From Streptomyces marianii (GTDB lineage: Bacteria; Actinomycetota; Actinomycetes; Streptomycetales; Streptomycetaceae), in NCBI RefSeq assembly GCF_005795905.1, contig NZ_VAWE01000001.1, forward strand, positions 2,638,501 to 2,702,500: a stretch of DNA of 64,000 nucleotides, given 5' to 3'. Each line of letters begins with the position of its first letter. Within the stretch, counting starts at the first letter, position 1. The notes beneath the pieces were generated by a model. It did not search any database, was not told where the DNA came from, and saw nothing but the letters and a program-made list of their open reading frames with translations. Shown here one piece after another: positions 48,831 to 57,586 of the stretch. Both the position numbers and the translations under genes were made by a program.

Positions 48831-51125
48831 TCAGCGCGAGGCCCGGTGGTCGGCCTTGGAACCGGCACCCGGCAGGGACGCGGCGAGGAACCGCCCGGTG
48901 ACGGAGTGCTCGGCCTCCGCCAGGTCGGCGGGGGTGCCCTCGAAGATCACCCGGCCGCCCTCGCTGCCGCCCCCGGGGCCGAGGTCGACGACCCAGTCCG
49001 CCTGCCTGACGACGTCGAGATTGTGCTCGATGACGATGACCGAGTTCCCCTTCTCGACGAGGCCGTCGAGAAGGCGGACGAGGCTGTCGACATCGGACAT
49101 GTGGAGTCCGGTGGTGGGCTCGTCCATGACGTAGACGCTGCCCTTCTTCCCCAGCTCCGTGGCGAGCTTGATGCGCTGGCACTCACCGCCGGAGAGGGTG
49201 TTGAGCGGCTGCCCGAGCTGGAGATAGCCGAGGCCGACCTGGTTGATGGAACGGAGGGTCCTGGCGACCTTGGGCTCGGTGAAGAACTGGGCCGCCTCCG
49301 CGGCACTCATCGACAGCACGTCGTGGATGTTCTGCCCGCGCAGGGTCAGGCGCAGGACGTCCTCGGTGAAACGCATGCCCGCGCAGACCTCGCAGGTCGT
49401 GATCATCGGATCCATGAAGGCGAGGTCGGTGTAGATGATGCCGTGTCCCTGGCAGGTGGGGCAGGCGCCCTCGGAGTTGAAACTGAACAGTGAGGGGCTG
49501 ACCTGGTTCTCACGGGCGAACAGCCTGCGGATCTCGTCCATGATGCCGGTGTACGTCGCCGGGTTCGAACGCCGGTTGGTGGTGACCGCGGACTGGTCGA
49601 TGACGACCGCCGAGGGGTGCTGCCGCAGCAGTACGTCGTGGATGAGCGTGCTCTTCCCGGAGCCGGCCGGTCCGGTGACAGCGGTCAGAACGCCGAGCGG
49701 AATCCGTACGCTGATGTCCTTGAGGTTGTGGATCCGGGCTCCCGTCACCTCCAGGTGCCCCCTGGGCTCGCGGAATCGCTCCTTGATCGGGGGGATCCTG
49801 CGGAGGAACCGTCCGGTCGGCGTGTCCGCCTCTGTGAGACCCCGGACGTCGCCCCGGTAGACGATCTCGCCTCCGCACCGCCCGGCCCCGGGCCCGAGGT
49901 CGATGACGTGCTCGGCCATCTCGATGATGTCGCGGTCATGCTCGACCACCAGCACGGTGTTGCCCTTCTCGGCCAGTTCCATCAGGAGCCGGCTGAGCCG
50001 CTGGACGTCACTGGGGTGCAGGCCGATCGTGGGCTCGTCGAAGATGTACACCATGTCGACGAGCGAACTGTTCAGGTGACGCACCATCTTGATGCGCTGT
50101 GACTCGCCGCCGGAGAGCGTGGAGGTCTCACGGCTGAGGCTGAGGTATCCCAGCCCCAGTTCCATGAGGTGCTGGAGCCGCTCGATCAGACTGGCCGTCA
50201 GGGGGGAGACGGAGGACGCGTCGACCTTCTTGACCTCCTCCATCAGGTCGGCGATCTCCAAGGAGGAGAGTTCGGCGATGTTCCGGCCGTTGATGCGGCA
50301 GCCGAGCGCCTGCCGGCTGAGCCGTTGCCCCTTACAGGTGTCGCAGGGCCCCCGGGTGACGACCTGCTCCAGCGCCACCCGGTTCTTCGCGCTCATCTCG
50401 TCCGGCTCCTTGCGCAGGTAGAGCCGGTTGAACTTGTCCATCAGCCCTTCGTACTTGGAGTTGATCTTGCCTCCTTGCCACTCCAGAGCAATCGACCCCT
50501 GGGTCCCGTACAGGAACGCCTGCCACTCGCTCTCGGTGTAGTCGCGGAGCCTCTTGTCGTTGTCGAAGAGGCCGGAATTGGCGTACAGCTTCCAGAACCA
50601 GCCACCGACATTGAAGGCGGGATGCCGGATGGCGCCCTCATTGAGGGATTTGGACCTGTCGAGCAGCTTGTCGAGGTCGACCTGAACCCGGTGGCCGAGG
50701 CCCTCGCAATCGGGGCACATTCCCGAGGGGTCGTTGAACGAGAAGGCGTTCGAATAACCGATCCAAGGCTGGCCCACCCGGGAATAGAGAAGCCGGAGCA
50801 GGGCGTAGATGTCGGTGATCGTCCCGACGGTGGACCGCGCGTTCCCTCCGATCCGCTTCTGATCGATGATCACCGCAGCGGAGAGGTTCGCGATGTCGTC
50901 GACGTCGGGCTGACCGTACTTGGGCAGGCGATTGCGCACGAACGCGGTGAACGTCTCGTTGAGCTGCCGTTGGGATTCCGCCGCGATTGTGTCGAACACC
51001 AGGGACGACTTTCCCGACCCCGATACCCCCGTGAACACGGTGACCTTGTGCTTCGGCACCTCCACGGAGATGTCCTTGAGGTTGTTCTCACGGGCACCGA
51101 TGATCTGAATAGCCTTCTGCTGCAT
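48831..51125 (-). CDS. drrC: UvrA-like anthracycline resistance protein
   Basis: This 764-aa protein resembles UvrA and gives daunorubicin resistance, probably by ATP-dependent removal of drug from DNA rather than export. It has two ABC units: Walker [10 protein letters not shown] and signature [10 protein letters not shown] in the first, GPAGSGKST and [10 protein letters not shown] in the second. Four CxxC pairs are visible (CPDC, CDTC, CPTC, CEVC). It is shorter than UvrA (about 940 aa). ATG 51125 gives exactly the length of S. peucetius DrrC; an upstream GTG/ATG is less likely. It appears to be the right-hand gene of the anthracycline cluster. Confidence 0.95.
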   Translation of the reverse strand: MQQKAIQIIGARENNLKDISVEVPKHKVTVFTGVSGSGKSSLVFDTIAAESQRQLNETFTAFVRNRLPKYGQPDVDDIANLSAAVIIDQKRIGGNARSTVGTITDIYALLRLLYSRVGQPWIGYSNAFSFNDPSGMCPDCEGLGHRVQVDLDKLLDRSKSLNEGAIRHPAFNVGGWFWKLYANSGLFDNDKRLRDYTESEWQAFLYGTQGSIALEWQGGKINSKYEGLMDKFNRLYLRKEPDEMSAKNRVALEQVVTRGPCDTCKGQRLSRQALGCRINGRNIAELSSLEIADLMEEVKKVDASSVSPLTASLIERLQHLMELGLGYLSLSRETSTLSGGESQRIKMVRHLNSSLVDMVYIFDEPTIGLHPSDVQRLSRLLMELAEKGNTVLVVEHDRDIIEMAEHVIDLGPGAGRCGGEIVYRGDVRGLTEADTPTGRFLRRIPPIKERFREPRGHLEVTGARIHNLKDISVRIPLGVLTAVTGPAGSGKSTLIHDVLLRQHPSAVVIDQSAVTTNRRSNPATYTGIMDEIRRLFARENQVSPSLFSFNSEGACPTCQGHGIIYTDLAFMDPMITTCEVCAGMRFTEDVLRLTLRGQNIHDVLSMSAAEAAQFFTEPKVARTLRSINQVGLGYLQLGQPLNTLSGGECQRIKLATELGKKGSVYVMDEPTTGLHMSDVDSLVRLLDGLVEKGNSVIVIEHNLDVVRQADWVVDLGPGGGSEGGRVIFEGTPADLAEAEHSVTGRFLAASLPGAGSKADHRASR

Positions 51126-51400
51126 GAACATCCTCACATCGACGGAAGAGGGCCACTTCTCACGCTACCGTCGATTGCGGACAGATCCTGGCCGCAATAT
51201 CGACGAGGCCCCGTCGTCAGATGACGGGTCCTCGAAGTCGGTGTGGTGCCGCCTTCCGCACCCTCCAGGAGTTCGAGGAGCGCGTCACACGTCTCACCGA
51301 GCTGGGGAAGAAGGCAGCGGCCCTGGCGCGGCACGGGCCGACCAACGGGACCCTCGTACCTCCGAGGGACGATTCCGGCGGGCGGCCTGGCGGCCGACCA

Positions 51401-51440
51401 GAGGGCTTCGGAGGGCTTCGGAGGGCTTCGGAGGGCTCCG
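51401..51440 (+). repeat. Four-copy 10-bp tandem repeat
   Basis: GAGGGCTTCG is repeated three times perfectly and once with one change. It lies in the 738-bp stretch 51126-51863 between drrC and the DUF2000 gene, which otherwise has no convincing complete gene. The repeat is probably slippage-derived. Confidence 0.8.
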
Positions 51441-51502
51441 GCTCCACGGAGAACGGAGCCGCCACGGAGTGGCACCTGACCCCCCGCCCGCACGTCCTCT
51501 GC

Positions 51503-51700
51503 TCACGCCGCACGAAACCCGCGAGGACAACGGAGTACGAGACCCGGCCCTCCACCAGTCGCCGGAAGCCACCGTGCCGCGGGAAGCCGTTCGCCGCGCG
51601 GGTCGGTGACCTCGATGCGGACGCCGCCGGATGCGGTCGCGCAGGCGAGGGCGACCCCGCGCACGAGTCCGCCGATCCGGGCGGCCGGAGCTCTTCTGTG
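51503..51700 (-). pseudogene. Possible remnant of an RsbW-like ATP-binding protein
   Basis: The minus strand encodes a peptide with GGVRIEVTDPRGERLPAARW and GGGPGLVLRCPRG. The VRIEVTD-RGERLP block is typical of the C-terminal half of Streptomyces anti-sigma-type HATPase proteins. The N-terminal half and the ATP-binding Asn box are not recognisable. I read it as a decayed 3' fragment in the junction between the two biosynthetic loci. Confidence 0.35.
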
Positions 51701-51863
51701 CCGAGGACGATGAGAAGTCGCCATTCGGCACATGGGGACGACCGCCTTGGAACCGGCGAAAGCGCTCCCCAAGAATGCCGTGGTCGCGAGCAGGCAGAGG
51801 TTGGCGTTCGCCGAATTGTTCCGCGAACTCATTCCGTTCTGCACGACACGTCGCCGGGGCCGC

Positions 51864-52295
51864 TCACGGGTGCATACGAGCACCCTTGACGATCTTGTCC
51901 ACCGCGTTGCGCGGCCCGTGTACCGCGAGGCCGACCAGGTCGAGCTGGTCACGGCGGACGGCGCGCACGGCGGCCCGGTTGTCCCGGTCGTTGTTGGTGG
52001 TGAAGAGGTCCGTGGTGAACACGGACAGGGGAACGGCCCTGCCGACGGCGCGCTGATGGCACGTCGTCAGCTGCTCCTTGTTCGCCTCGAATACGAGTAC
52101 CGGCTGCCGGAACATGGGGAGGTACTCGGTGCCGTCGGCATCCGCGTAGGGTTCGCCGATCACCTCCGGCTCCTTTCGGCCGATGCCGCTGACCAGAAAC
52201 GCCGTCATGTTGAGGCGCTGCCACATCTGAAGATCATCGCGCAGGACCACGGCGATCTTTGTCTCGAAACGAACGGGTTCGCTGACGGTTTCCAT
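51864..52295 (-). CDS. DUF2000 family protein
   Basis: This 143-aa DUF2000 protein has the conserved opening FETKIAVVLRDDLQMWQRLN and LNMTAFLVSGIG. The family has a peptidyl-tRNA hydrolase II-like fold and unknown function. It is divergent from an AraC regulator with about 50 bp between starts, an arrangement common for DUF2000 genes, so the regulator probably controls it. It is not obviously part of either biosynthetic locus. Confidence 0.85.
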   Translation of the reverse strand: METVSEPVRFETKIAVVLRDDLQMWQRLNMTAFLVSGIGRKEPEVIGEPYADADGTEYLPMFRQPVLVFEANKEQLTTCHQRAVGRAVPLSVFTTDLFTTNNDRDNRAAVRAVRRDQLDLVGLAVHGPRNAVDKIVKGARMHP

Positions 52296-52344
52296 GGAGT
52301 TGATTCAACCCGGTGACCGGTGCGAAGTCTTGTACGATCTTTGC

Positions 52345-53160
52345 ATGGTTGAGCGTCCGCAGATCCGGGCCTGGCGTCCGCTGCTGGCGGGAATCGACGA
52401 GGTCTTCCATGCCCGCATCACCGACCACGTCTACCCCATGCACACCCATGAGACGTGGACGCTGCTGATCGTGGACGACGGCATGGTCAGGTACGACCTC
52501 GAGCGTCATGAGCACGGCGCCCTCGACCGGACGGTCACCCTGCTGCCCCCGCACGTCCCACACAACGGACGCTCCGTCACTCCGGACGGATTCCGGAAGC
52601 GGGTGGTGTACCTCGACTCCGCCCAGCTCGATGACGGCCTCGTCGGTCTCGCGGTGGACAGCCCGGTCCTGGACGATCCGCTGTTGCGCCGCCGCATCCA
52701 CCAACTGCATCTGAGCCTCGAACAGGTCGGCGACGAGCTGGAGGCGGAGAGCCGGCTGACGCTGGTGTCGGAGCGGCTGCGCGACCACCTGCTGCAGCGG
52801 GTCGAGGACCGGTCCGAGGTACGTGACGCCGGGATCGCGCACCGGCTGCGCGAACTGCTCGACGAGAGGTTCGTGGAGGGGGTGAGCCTTCAGGACGCCT
52901 CCGCGACACTGCATGTCCATCCGGCCCATCTCGTGCGGGTGTTCAGCCGCGAGTTCGGCATGGGACCGCACCAGTACCTCACCGGCCGCCGCATCGACCT
53001 CGCCAGGCGTCTGCTGCTGGGCGGAATGGCGCCACGTCTCGTGGCCGCCGCGTCCGGCTTCTACGACCAGTCCCACTTCAGCCGGCACTTCAAGCGGATG
53101 CTGGGCATCAGTCCCGGTCTGTACGCCCGCAGCGCGGTGGTGACCCCCGGTCGGCCCTGA
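52345..53160 (+). CDS. AraC-family transcriptional regulator
   Basis: This 271-aa regulator has an N-terminal cupin sensor (MHTHETWTLLIVDDG, TLLPPHVPHNG) and a C-terminal AraC DNA-binding domain with two HTH units (GVSLQDASATLHVHPAHLVRVF and AAASGFYDQSHFSRHFKRML). I chose ATG 52345. An in-frame ATG at 52294 would overlap the divergent DUF2000 start and lacks homology. The likely target is the DUF2000 gene. Confidence 0.88.
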   Translation: MVERPQIRAWRPLLAGIDEVFHARITDHVYPMHTHETWTLLIVDDGMVRYDLERHEHGALDRTVTLLPPHVPHNGRSVTPDGFRKRVVYLDSAQLDDGLVGLAVDSPVLDDPLLRRRIHQLHLSLEQVGDELEAESRLTLVSERLRDHLLQRVEDRSEVRDAGIAHRLRELLDERFVEGVSLQDASATLHVHPAHLVRVFSREFGMGPHQYLTGRRIDLARRLLLGGMAPRLVAAASGFYDQSHFSRHFKRMLGISPGLYARSAVVTPGRP

Positions 53161-53195
53161 CGACGTTGTGACGTCGCCGTCGCACGGCACCGCGC

Positions 53196-53220
53196 ACCGC
53201 ACCGCACCGCACCGCACCGG
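53196..53220 (+). repeat. 5-bp tandem repeat (ACCGC)n
   Basis: Four exact ACCGC copies plus one near copy lie in the 364-bp gap 53161-53524 between the AraC gene and the secreted-protein gene. No gene is evident in that gap. Confidence 0.7.
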
Positions 53221-53524
53221 AGTAGGGGACCGGAGGGGCGGCGAGCGCCCGAGCGACGACCTCTGCGGCCCGGGTACGCCCCACGGCCCCTGGGAGAGAC
53301 CGCTGCCCTCACTTTCGTCCCTGGTCCCGGAGCCGCTGTCAAGTCCCGAATTCCCCTGCCACGCGATCCAGGGGCATGACGCTCGTCGCCCGGCCCGGCG
53401 TAATGGAGAGGCGGGCCCGGCCGGAGCGGTCGGACCGCGCGGCTCGTCGGTGGGTGGTTTCGCCGAATGCCCCGGGTCGTTTCGGCAGGTCCCTCTCACG
53501 CCCCTCTTGACGGAAGTGATTTTC

Positions 53525-54145
53525 ATGTCCCATGGAACCCGACCCCTGACCCGGACGAAGCGCGCCCTTGCGCTCTCCCTCGCCGCCGCCGTCACCGGGG
53601 GTGCCGTGGCGTCCTCCACCGCGAGCGCCGCCCCGGTCACACCGCGTGCCGGTGTCGTCACCGCGATCCAGGCCGAGCTTCGCGCCGGATGGGTGAAGAC
53701 CACCGACGCCCCCACGGGGATCACGGTGGACCTGCCCGGCAAGGCGACCGTCGAGAAGCACACCGAGCGCATCCTCGGCCAGGAGGTGACCAACCGCGCA
53801 TACCTGGTGGAGACCGGCGAGGGCTTCGTGGTCTTCGCCGTCACCGAGGTGCCGGACGCCTACGACATGCGGCTCGGCGCCGAGCTCCGGTCCTTCGTGG
53901 AAGGAATGGAGAAGGAGACCGGCACCTCGTTCGTCAGCACGGGCGCCGAGGAGATCACGGTCGAGGGCCGGCCCGCGCTCGATGCGCGGATCGCGACGGA
54001 CGACGGGGAGCGGATGACCGGGTCCACCCGTCTCATCGACGGCGACAGGTACCTCGTCCAGGTCGTGACCGTCGGCCCGGAGGCGAACGAGAAGGCGCTG
54101 GAGAAGACGCACCGGGAGATCGTCGACAGTATCCGGATCCCGTAG
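53525..54145 (+). CDS. Secreted protein of unknown function
   Basis: This 206-aa protein has a clear Sec signal peptide: basic start (RTKRALAL), hydrophobic core (SLAAAVTGGAVASS) and a likely cleavage after ASA near residue 35. The mature part has repeated beta-like stretches (GITVDLPGKATVEKH, GFVVFAVTEVPD, RYLVQVVTVGPEANE) and no motif I recognise. It resembles small Streptomyces extracytoplasmic proteins annotated as hypothetical. No link to the flanking pathways is visible. Confidence 0.75.
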   Translation: MSHGTRPLTRTKRALALSLAAAVTGGAVASSTASAAPVTPRAGVVTAIQAELRAGWVKTTDAPTGITVDLPGKATVEKHTERILGQEVTNRAYLVETGEGFVVFAVTEVPDAYDMRLGAELRSFVEGMEKETGTSFVSTGAEEITVEGRPALDARIATDDGERMTGSTRLIDGDRYLVQVVTVGPEANEKALEKTHREIVDSIRIP

Positions 54146-54152
54146 TCGCTTC

Positions 54153-54190
54153 GACGGGCCGCGCTCCGCCGAGCCGGGCAGCGGCCCGTC
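54153..54190. terminator. Hairpin after the secreted-protein gene
   Basis: Perfect 10-bp arms (54153-54162 and 54181-54190) have an 18-base loop and start just after the stop codon. A terminator for the secreted-protein gene is likely. Confidence 0.55.
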
Positions 54191-54995
54191 AGCACCGCGG
54201 TACGCCGTTCGTGCGACGGCCGTCAGGGTTGTTCCCTTCCGGCGGTCCGCGCGGCTCTGCCCGGTCGCGGGCAGACCGGATCGAGCCGGGCGGGCCCGGG
54301 GCCGACCCGCACAGGGCCCGGTCCAGGAGACACGCTCCCCGGAGCCGACCCGGGCGGCGCCCGGTCCGGGAAAGCTCCCCGGGGCCGCGCCGGGCGGGGA
54401 CCGGTCCAGATGCGCCGGACACCGTCCAACCGGGCCGCACCCGCGGGGCCCGGCCGGACCAGCACCCCGCACCGGTGTTCGCGCCCCGTCATCAGCACGC
54501 CCGGCGCGCGCCCCGCGCGCCCCTCTCTCCCCTTTTGCACGCCCCGCTCACCCGTCCGGCCGAACCCCGGTCGGCACTTTGAAGACATTTGATTGATGAA
54601 TTACCCATCCGTCCGGGCGCCGGTACCGAATACCTGACGGGTGCGACTCAAGCGCTTCCCGAGGCGGCTGCTACCAGCGGTCGACGCCGGGGGCCATCGC
54701 CCCGTCCCGACGAATGACAAAAGCTTTGGTGCGGTGGCCGGAACGGCGGCCATCGGCGGTTCGGCGGCCGGGATTCACGAGCGTTGCCGTCACGTCGCAG
54801 GGCAGTCCGAAGGGATCCGGTCCGAGTGGCAACCCTGCGATGCACGACGGAGACTGGTGATCGCGATTGTGACCGGAGAAGAGCTCACGACCGCGTGACT
54901 TCCGGATTGCTCGCTCCGGCCATCGCTGGAGCGTGAGGACAACGAGTGCCGGCCGCGCGGGACGATGGCGACCGGCATTTCCTCAAGGAGCTCGC
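54191..54995. promoter_or_regulatory. Long upstream region of the diaminopropionate locus
   Basis: This is about 800 bp without a convincing gene. Bases 54280-54440 are very GC-rich with partial repeats (CCCGGTCC, GCTCCCCGG). Bases 54580-54615 are AT-rich for this DNA and fit a promoter. An open frame at 54641-54898 (85 codons) has no family features and I do not count it. A good AAGGAG site precedes the next gene. Confidence 0.4.
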
Positions 54996-57572
54996 ATGGT
55001 GGATAAGTCTGTCGAGGTCCTGACGCCCGAGCCAGATGAATCGGCGCTCACCGAGCACCGAATTGACGGTCCGGCGGCGGGAACGGGGACGGCAGGTGCC
55101 GAGAAGGACTTCGCCGAGGTGCTGGCCGGCCTGGTCAAGGCCGAGCAGATATCGACGGAGAGCCATTTCTTCGAAGACCTGTGTGCCAACTCGCTGGTCA
55201 TGGCGCAGTTCTGCGCCCGGGTCAGGAAGCGCGACGGCCTTCCCTCGGTGTCGATGAAGGACATCTATCAGTACCCCACGATCCGCAGCCTGGTGAAGGC
55301 GCTCGTGGCCGAGACGCCCGCAGCCGAAGCCTCACCGCCGTCCGAACCGGCCGAGAGCGCCGTACCCGTCAGCAGAAGGACGTACCTCCTGTGCGGAACC
55401 GCGCAGACCCTGGTCTTCCTCGCCTACTGCTTCGCCCTCGGCACCGTCACCGCCCGTGGCTACGAGTGGGTTTCCAGGGGTTCGGGCCTCTTGCACATCT
55501 ATCTGCGGTCCATGGTCTTCGGCAGCGCCGCGATCATTACGCTCTGCCTCTTTCCCATCGCCGCCAAATGGATTCTGGTCGGCCGCTGGAAACCACAGGA
55601 GTTCCCCATCTGGGGACTGGCCTATCTGCGGTTCTGGACCGTCAAGGTACTGGTCAACGCGAACCCGATGAGGTTCTACGTCGGAAATCCGCTGTACGTC
55701 CTCTATCTGCGGGCCCTCGGCGCCCGTATCGGAAAGGGCGTCACCATCCTTTCCCGGACCGTCCCTGTGTGCACCGACCTGCTCACGATCGGCGACGGCA
55801 CGGTCATCCGCAAGGAGTCCTACTTCATCGGCTACCGCGCCCACGCCGGACGCATCCAGACGGGACGCGTCACGATCGGGCGGGACGCTTTCGTCGGTGA
55901 GAAGACCGTGCTCGACATCGACACGTCGATGGGCGACCGGGCCCAACTGGGCCACACCTCCGCGCTGCAGAGCGGTGACTCGGTCCCGGCCGGCGAGCAC
56001 TGGCACGGCTCCCCGGCCGAGCGCACCGACGTCGACTACATGCGCGTGCCCCCGGCTCGCTGCGGCCCACTGCGCCGGACGCTCTTCGGGCTCGGCACCG
56101 TGCTCCAGCTGTTCGTGCTGTACGTCCCGCTGACGGTCGGCGGCGCGTACCTCCTGGTGACGGAGATCCCGGCGCTGAACCAGGTGCTCGGTCCCGGCGC
56201 CACGCACATCACGTCGGCGGGTTTGTACGTCGACGCCCTGGTCCTGTCCGTCGTCCTGTTCTTCGGCTTCCTCGTCCTGGGGCTGGTCTGGCTGTTCACC
56301 GTGCCGCGGCTGCTGAGCCTGGCGATCGAGCCGGACAGGGTCTATCCGCTGTACGGCCTGCAGTACTCGCTGCACCGGCTCATCGCGCGGATGACCAACG
56401 TCAAGTTCTTCGGCTGGCTCTTCGGGGACAGCTCGTACATCGTCCACTACCTGCGCTTCCTCGGCTACGACCTGTCCAAGGTGGAGCAGACCGGGTCCAA
56501 CTTCGGCACCCATGTGCAGCACGAGTCCCCCTACCTCACCACGGTGGGGACCGGAACGATGGTCGCCGACGGTCTCTCCGTCATGAACGCGGAATTCTCG
56601 GGGACGTCGTTTCGCGTCTCCCGGGCCGTCATAGGCCCGCACAGCTTTCTCGGCAACAACATCGCCTACCCGTCCGGGGGCAGGACCGGCGAGAACACCC
56701 TGCTCGCGACGAAGGTCATGATCCCGCTCGACGGCGAAGTCCACGAGGACGTGGGCCTGCTGGGAGCGCCGTGCTTCGGGATCCCGCGCACCGTCGAGCG
56801 CGACACCCGCTTCGACCATCTGAGGACCGGCGATGAGTTCCACCGCAACCTGGCCGCGAAGAACCGGTACAACCTCCGCACCATGGCGTACTGGCTGTTC
56901 GTGCGGTGGGTGCACTCGTACGTGCTGACGGTGTTCGCTCTGGCGACCCTCGACGTGTACGGCGTGCTCGGGCATCTGGTGATCGCGCTGTACCTCTCGA
57001 TCACCCTGGCGTTCACGGCGTGCTACTTCACCCTGTCGGAACGGCTCATCACCCGCTTCCGGCCGCTGGAGCCCAAGCTGTGCTCCATCTACGACCCGTA
57101 CTTCTGGTGGCACGAGCGCCTCTGGAAGGTTCCCGAGCACTACCTCAACCTCTTCAGCGGCACGCCCTACAAGACCCTGCTGTGGCGGATGCTGGGCGTG
57201 CGCATGGGCAGGCGGGTCTTCGACGACGGCGCGGGCTTCACGGAGCGGACGCTGACCACGATCGGCGACTTCTGCACGCTGAACCAGGCGAGCACGGTCC
57301 AGTGCCATTCGCAGGAGGACGGCACGTTCAAGTCCGACCGCAGCGTCCTCGGCACCGGCTGCACCCTCGGCGTCAAATCCCACGTGCACTACGGCGTGAC
57401 GATGGGCGACCACGCCCAGCTCGCCGCCGACGCCTTCCTGATGAAGGGCGAGGAAGTGCCCGCGCACGCACGGTGGGTCGGGAATCCGGCCGCCGAAGCG
57501 CGTGGGGCCGCCTACCGACCCGTCGCACTGAACGGCAGCCCGCAGCCGCACGCGGCGTCCGGGCGAGGGTGA
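54996..57572 (+). CDS. Pls-like homopoly(amino acid) synthetase lacking the A domain
   Basis: This 858-aa membrane protein begins with a peptidyl-carrier domain (residues about 35-105, phosphopantetheine Ser66 in FFEDLCANSLVMAQF, then SVSMKDIYQYPTIRSL). Six membrane segments follow (near 131-152, 172-195, 365-390, 410-440 and two at 640-700), with three tandem soluble domains that contain hexapeptide-like repeats (about 225-350, 470-620, 715-845). This is the layout of the C-terminal two thirds of poly-epsilon-lysine synthetase and poly-diaminopropionate synthetase, where the soluble domains join amino acids iteratively. The adenylation domain is missing and presumably supplied by the next gene, 14 bp downstream. 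A split synthetase of this kind is not known to me. Confidence 0.85.
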   Translation: MVDKSVEVLTPEPDESALTEHRIDGPAAGTGTAGAEKDFAEVLAGLVKAEQISTESHFFEDLCANSLVMAQFCARVRKRDGLPSVSMKDIYQYPTIRSLVKALVAETPAAEASPPSEPAESAVPVSRRTYLLCGTAQTLVFLAYCFALGTVTARGYEWVSRGSGLLHIYLRSMVFGSAAIITLCLFPIAAKWILVGRWKPQEFPIWGLAYLRFWTVKVLVNANPMRFYVGNPLYVLYLRALGARIGKGVTILSRTVPVCTDLLTIGDGTVIRKESYFIGYRAHAGRIQTGRVTIGRDAFVGEKTVLDIDTSMGDRAQLGHTSALQSGDSVPAGEHWHGSPAERTDVDYMRVPPARCGPLRRTLFGLGTVLQLFVLYVPLTVGGAYLLVTEIPALNQVLGPGATHITSAGLYVDALVLSVVLFFGFLVLGLVWLFTVPRLLSLAIEPDRVYPLYGLQYSLHRLIARMTNVKFFGWLFGDSSYIVHYLRFLGYDLSKVEQTGSNFGTHVQHESPYLTTVGTGTMVADGLSVMNAEFSGTSFRVSRAVIGPHSFLGNNIAYPSGGRTGENTLLATKVMIPLDGEVHEDVGLLGAPCFGIPRTVERDTRFDHLRTGDEFHRNLAAKNRYNLRTMAYWLFVRWVHSYVLTVFALATLDVYGVLGHLVIALYLSITLAFTACYFTLSERLITRFRPLEPKLCSIYDPYFWWHERLWKVPEHYLNLFSGTPYKTLLWRMLGVRMGRRVFDDGAGFTERTLTTIGDFCTLNQASTVQCHSQEDGTFKSDRSVLGTGCTLGVKSHVHYGVTMGDHAQLAADAFLMKGEEVPAHARWVGNPAAEARGAAYRPVALNGSPQPHAASGRG

Positions 57573-57586
57573 GGGAGGACGCACCG

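Noticed and set aside
51221..51889. A 222-codon plus-strand frame after drrC
   Set aside because: It runs through the 10-bp tandem repeat and the relic ATPase region with low-complexity sequence. A short helical-looking stretch near its start is not enough to call a gene.
54641..54898. An 85-codon frame upstream of the Pls-like gene
   Set aside because: No clear ribosome site, no family features and mixed composition; more likely part of the long leader region.
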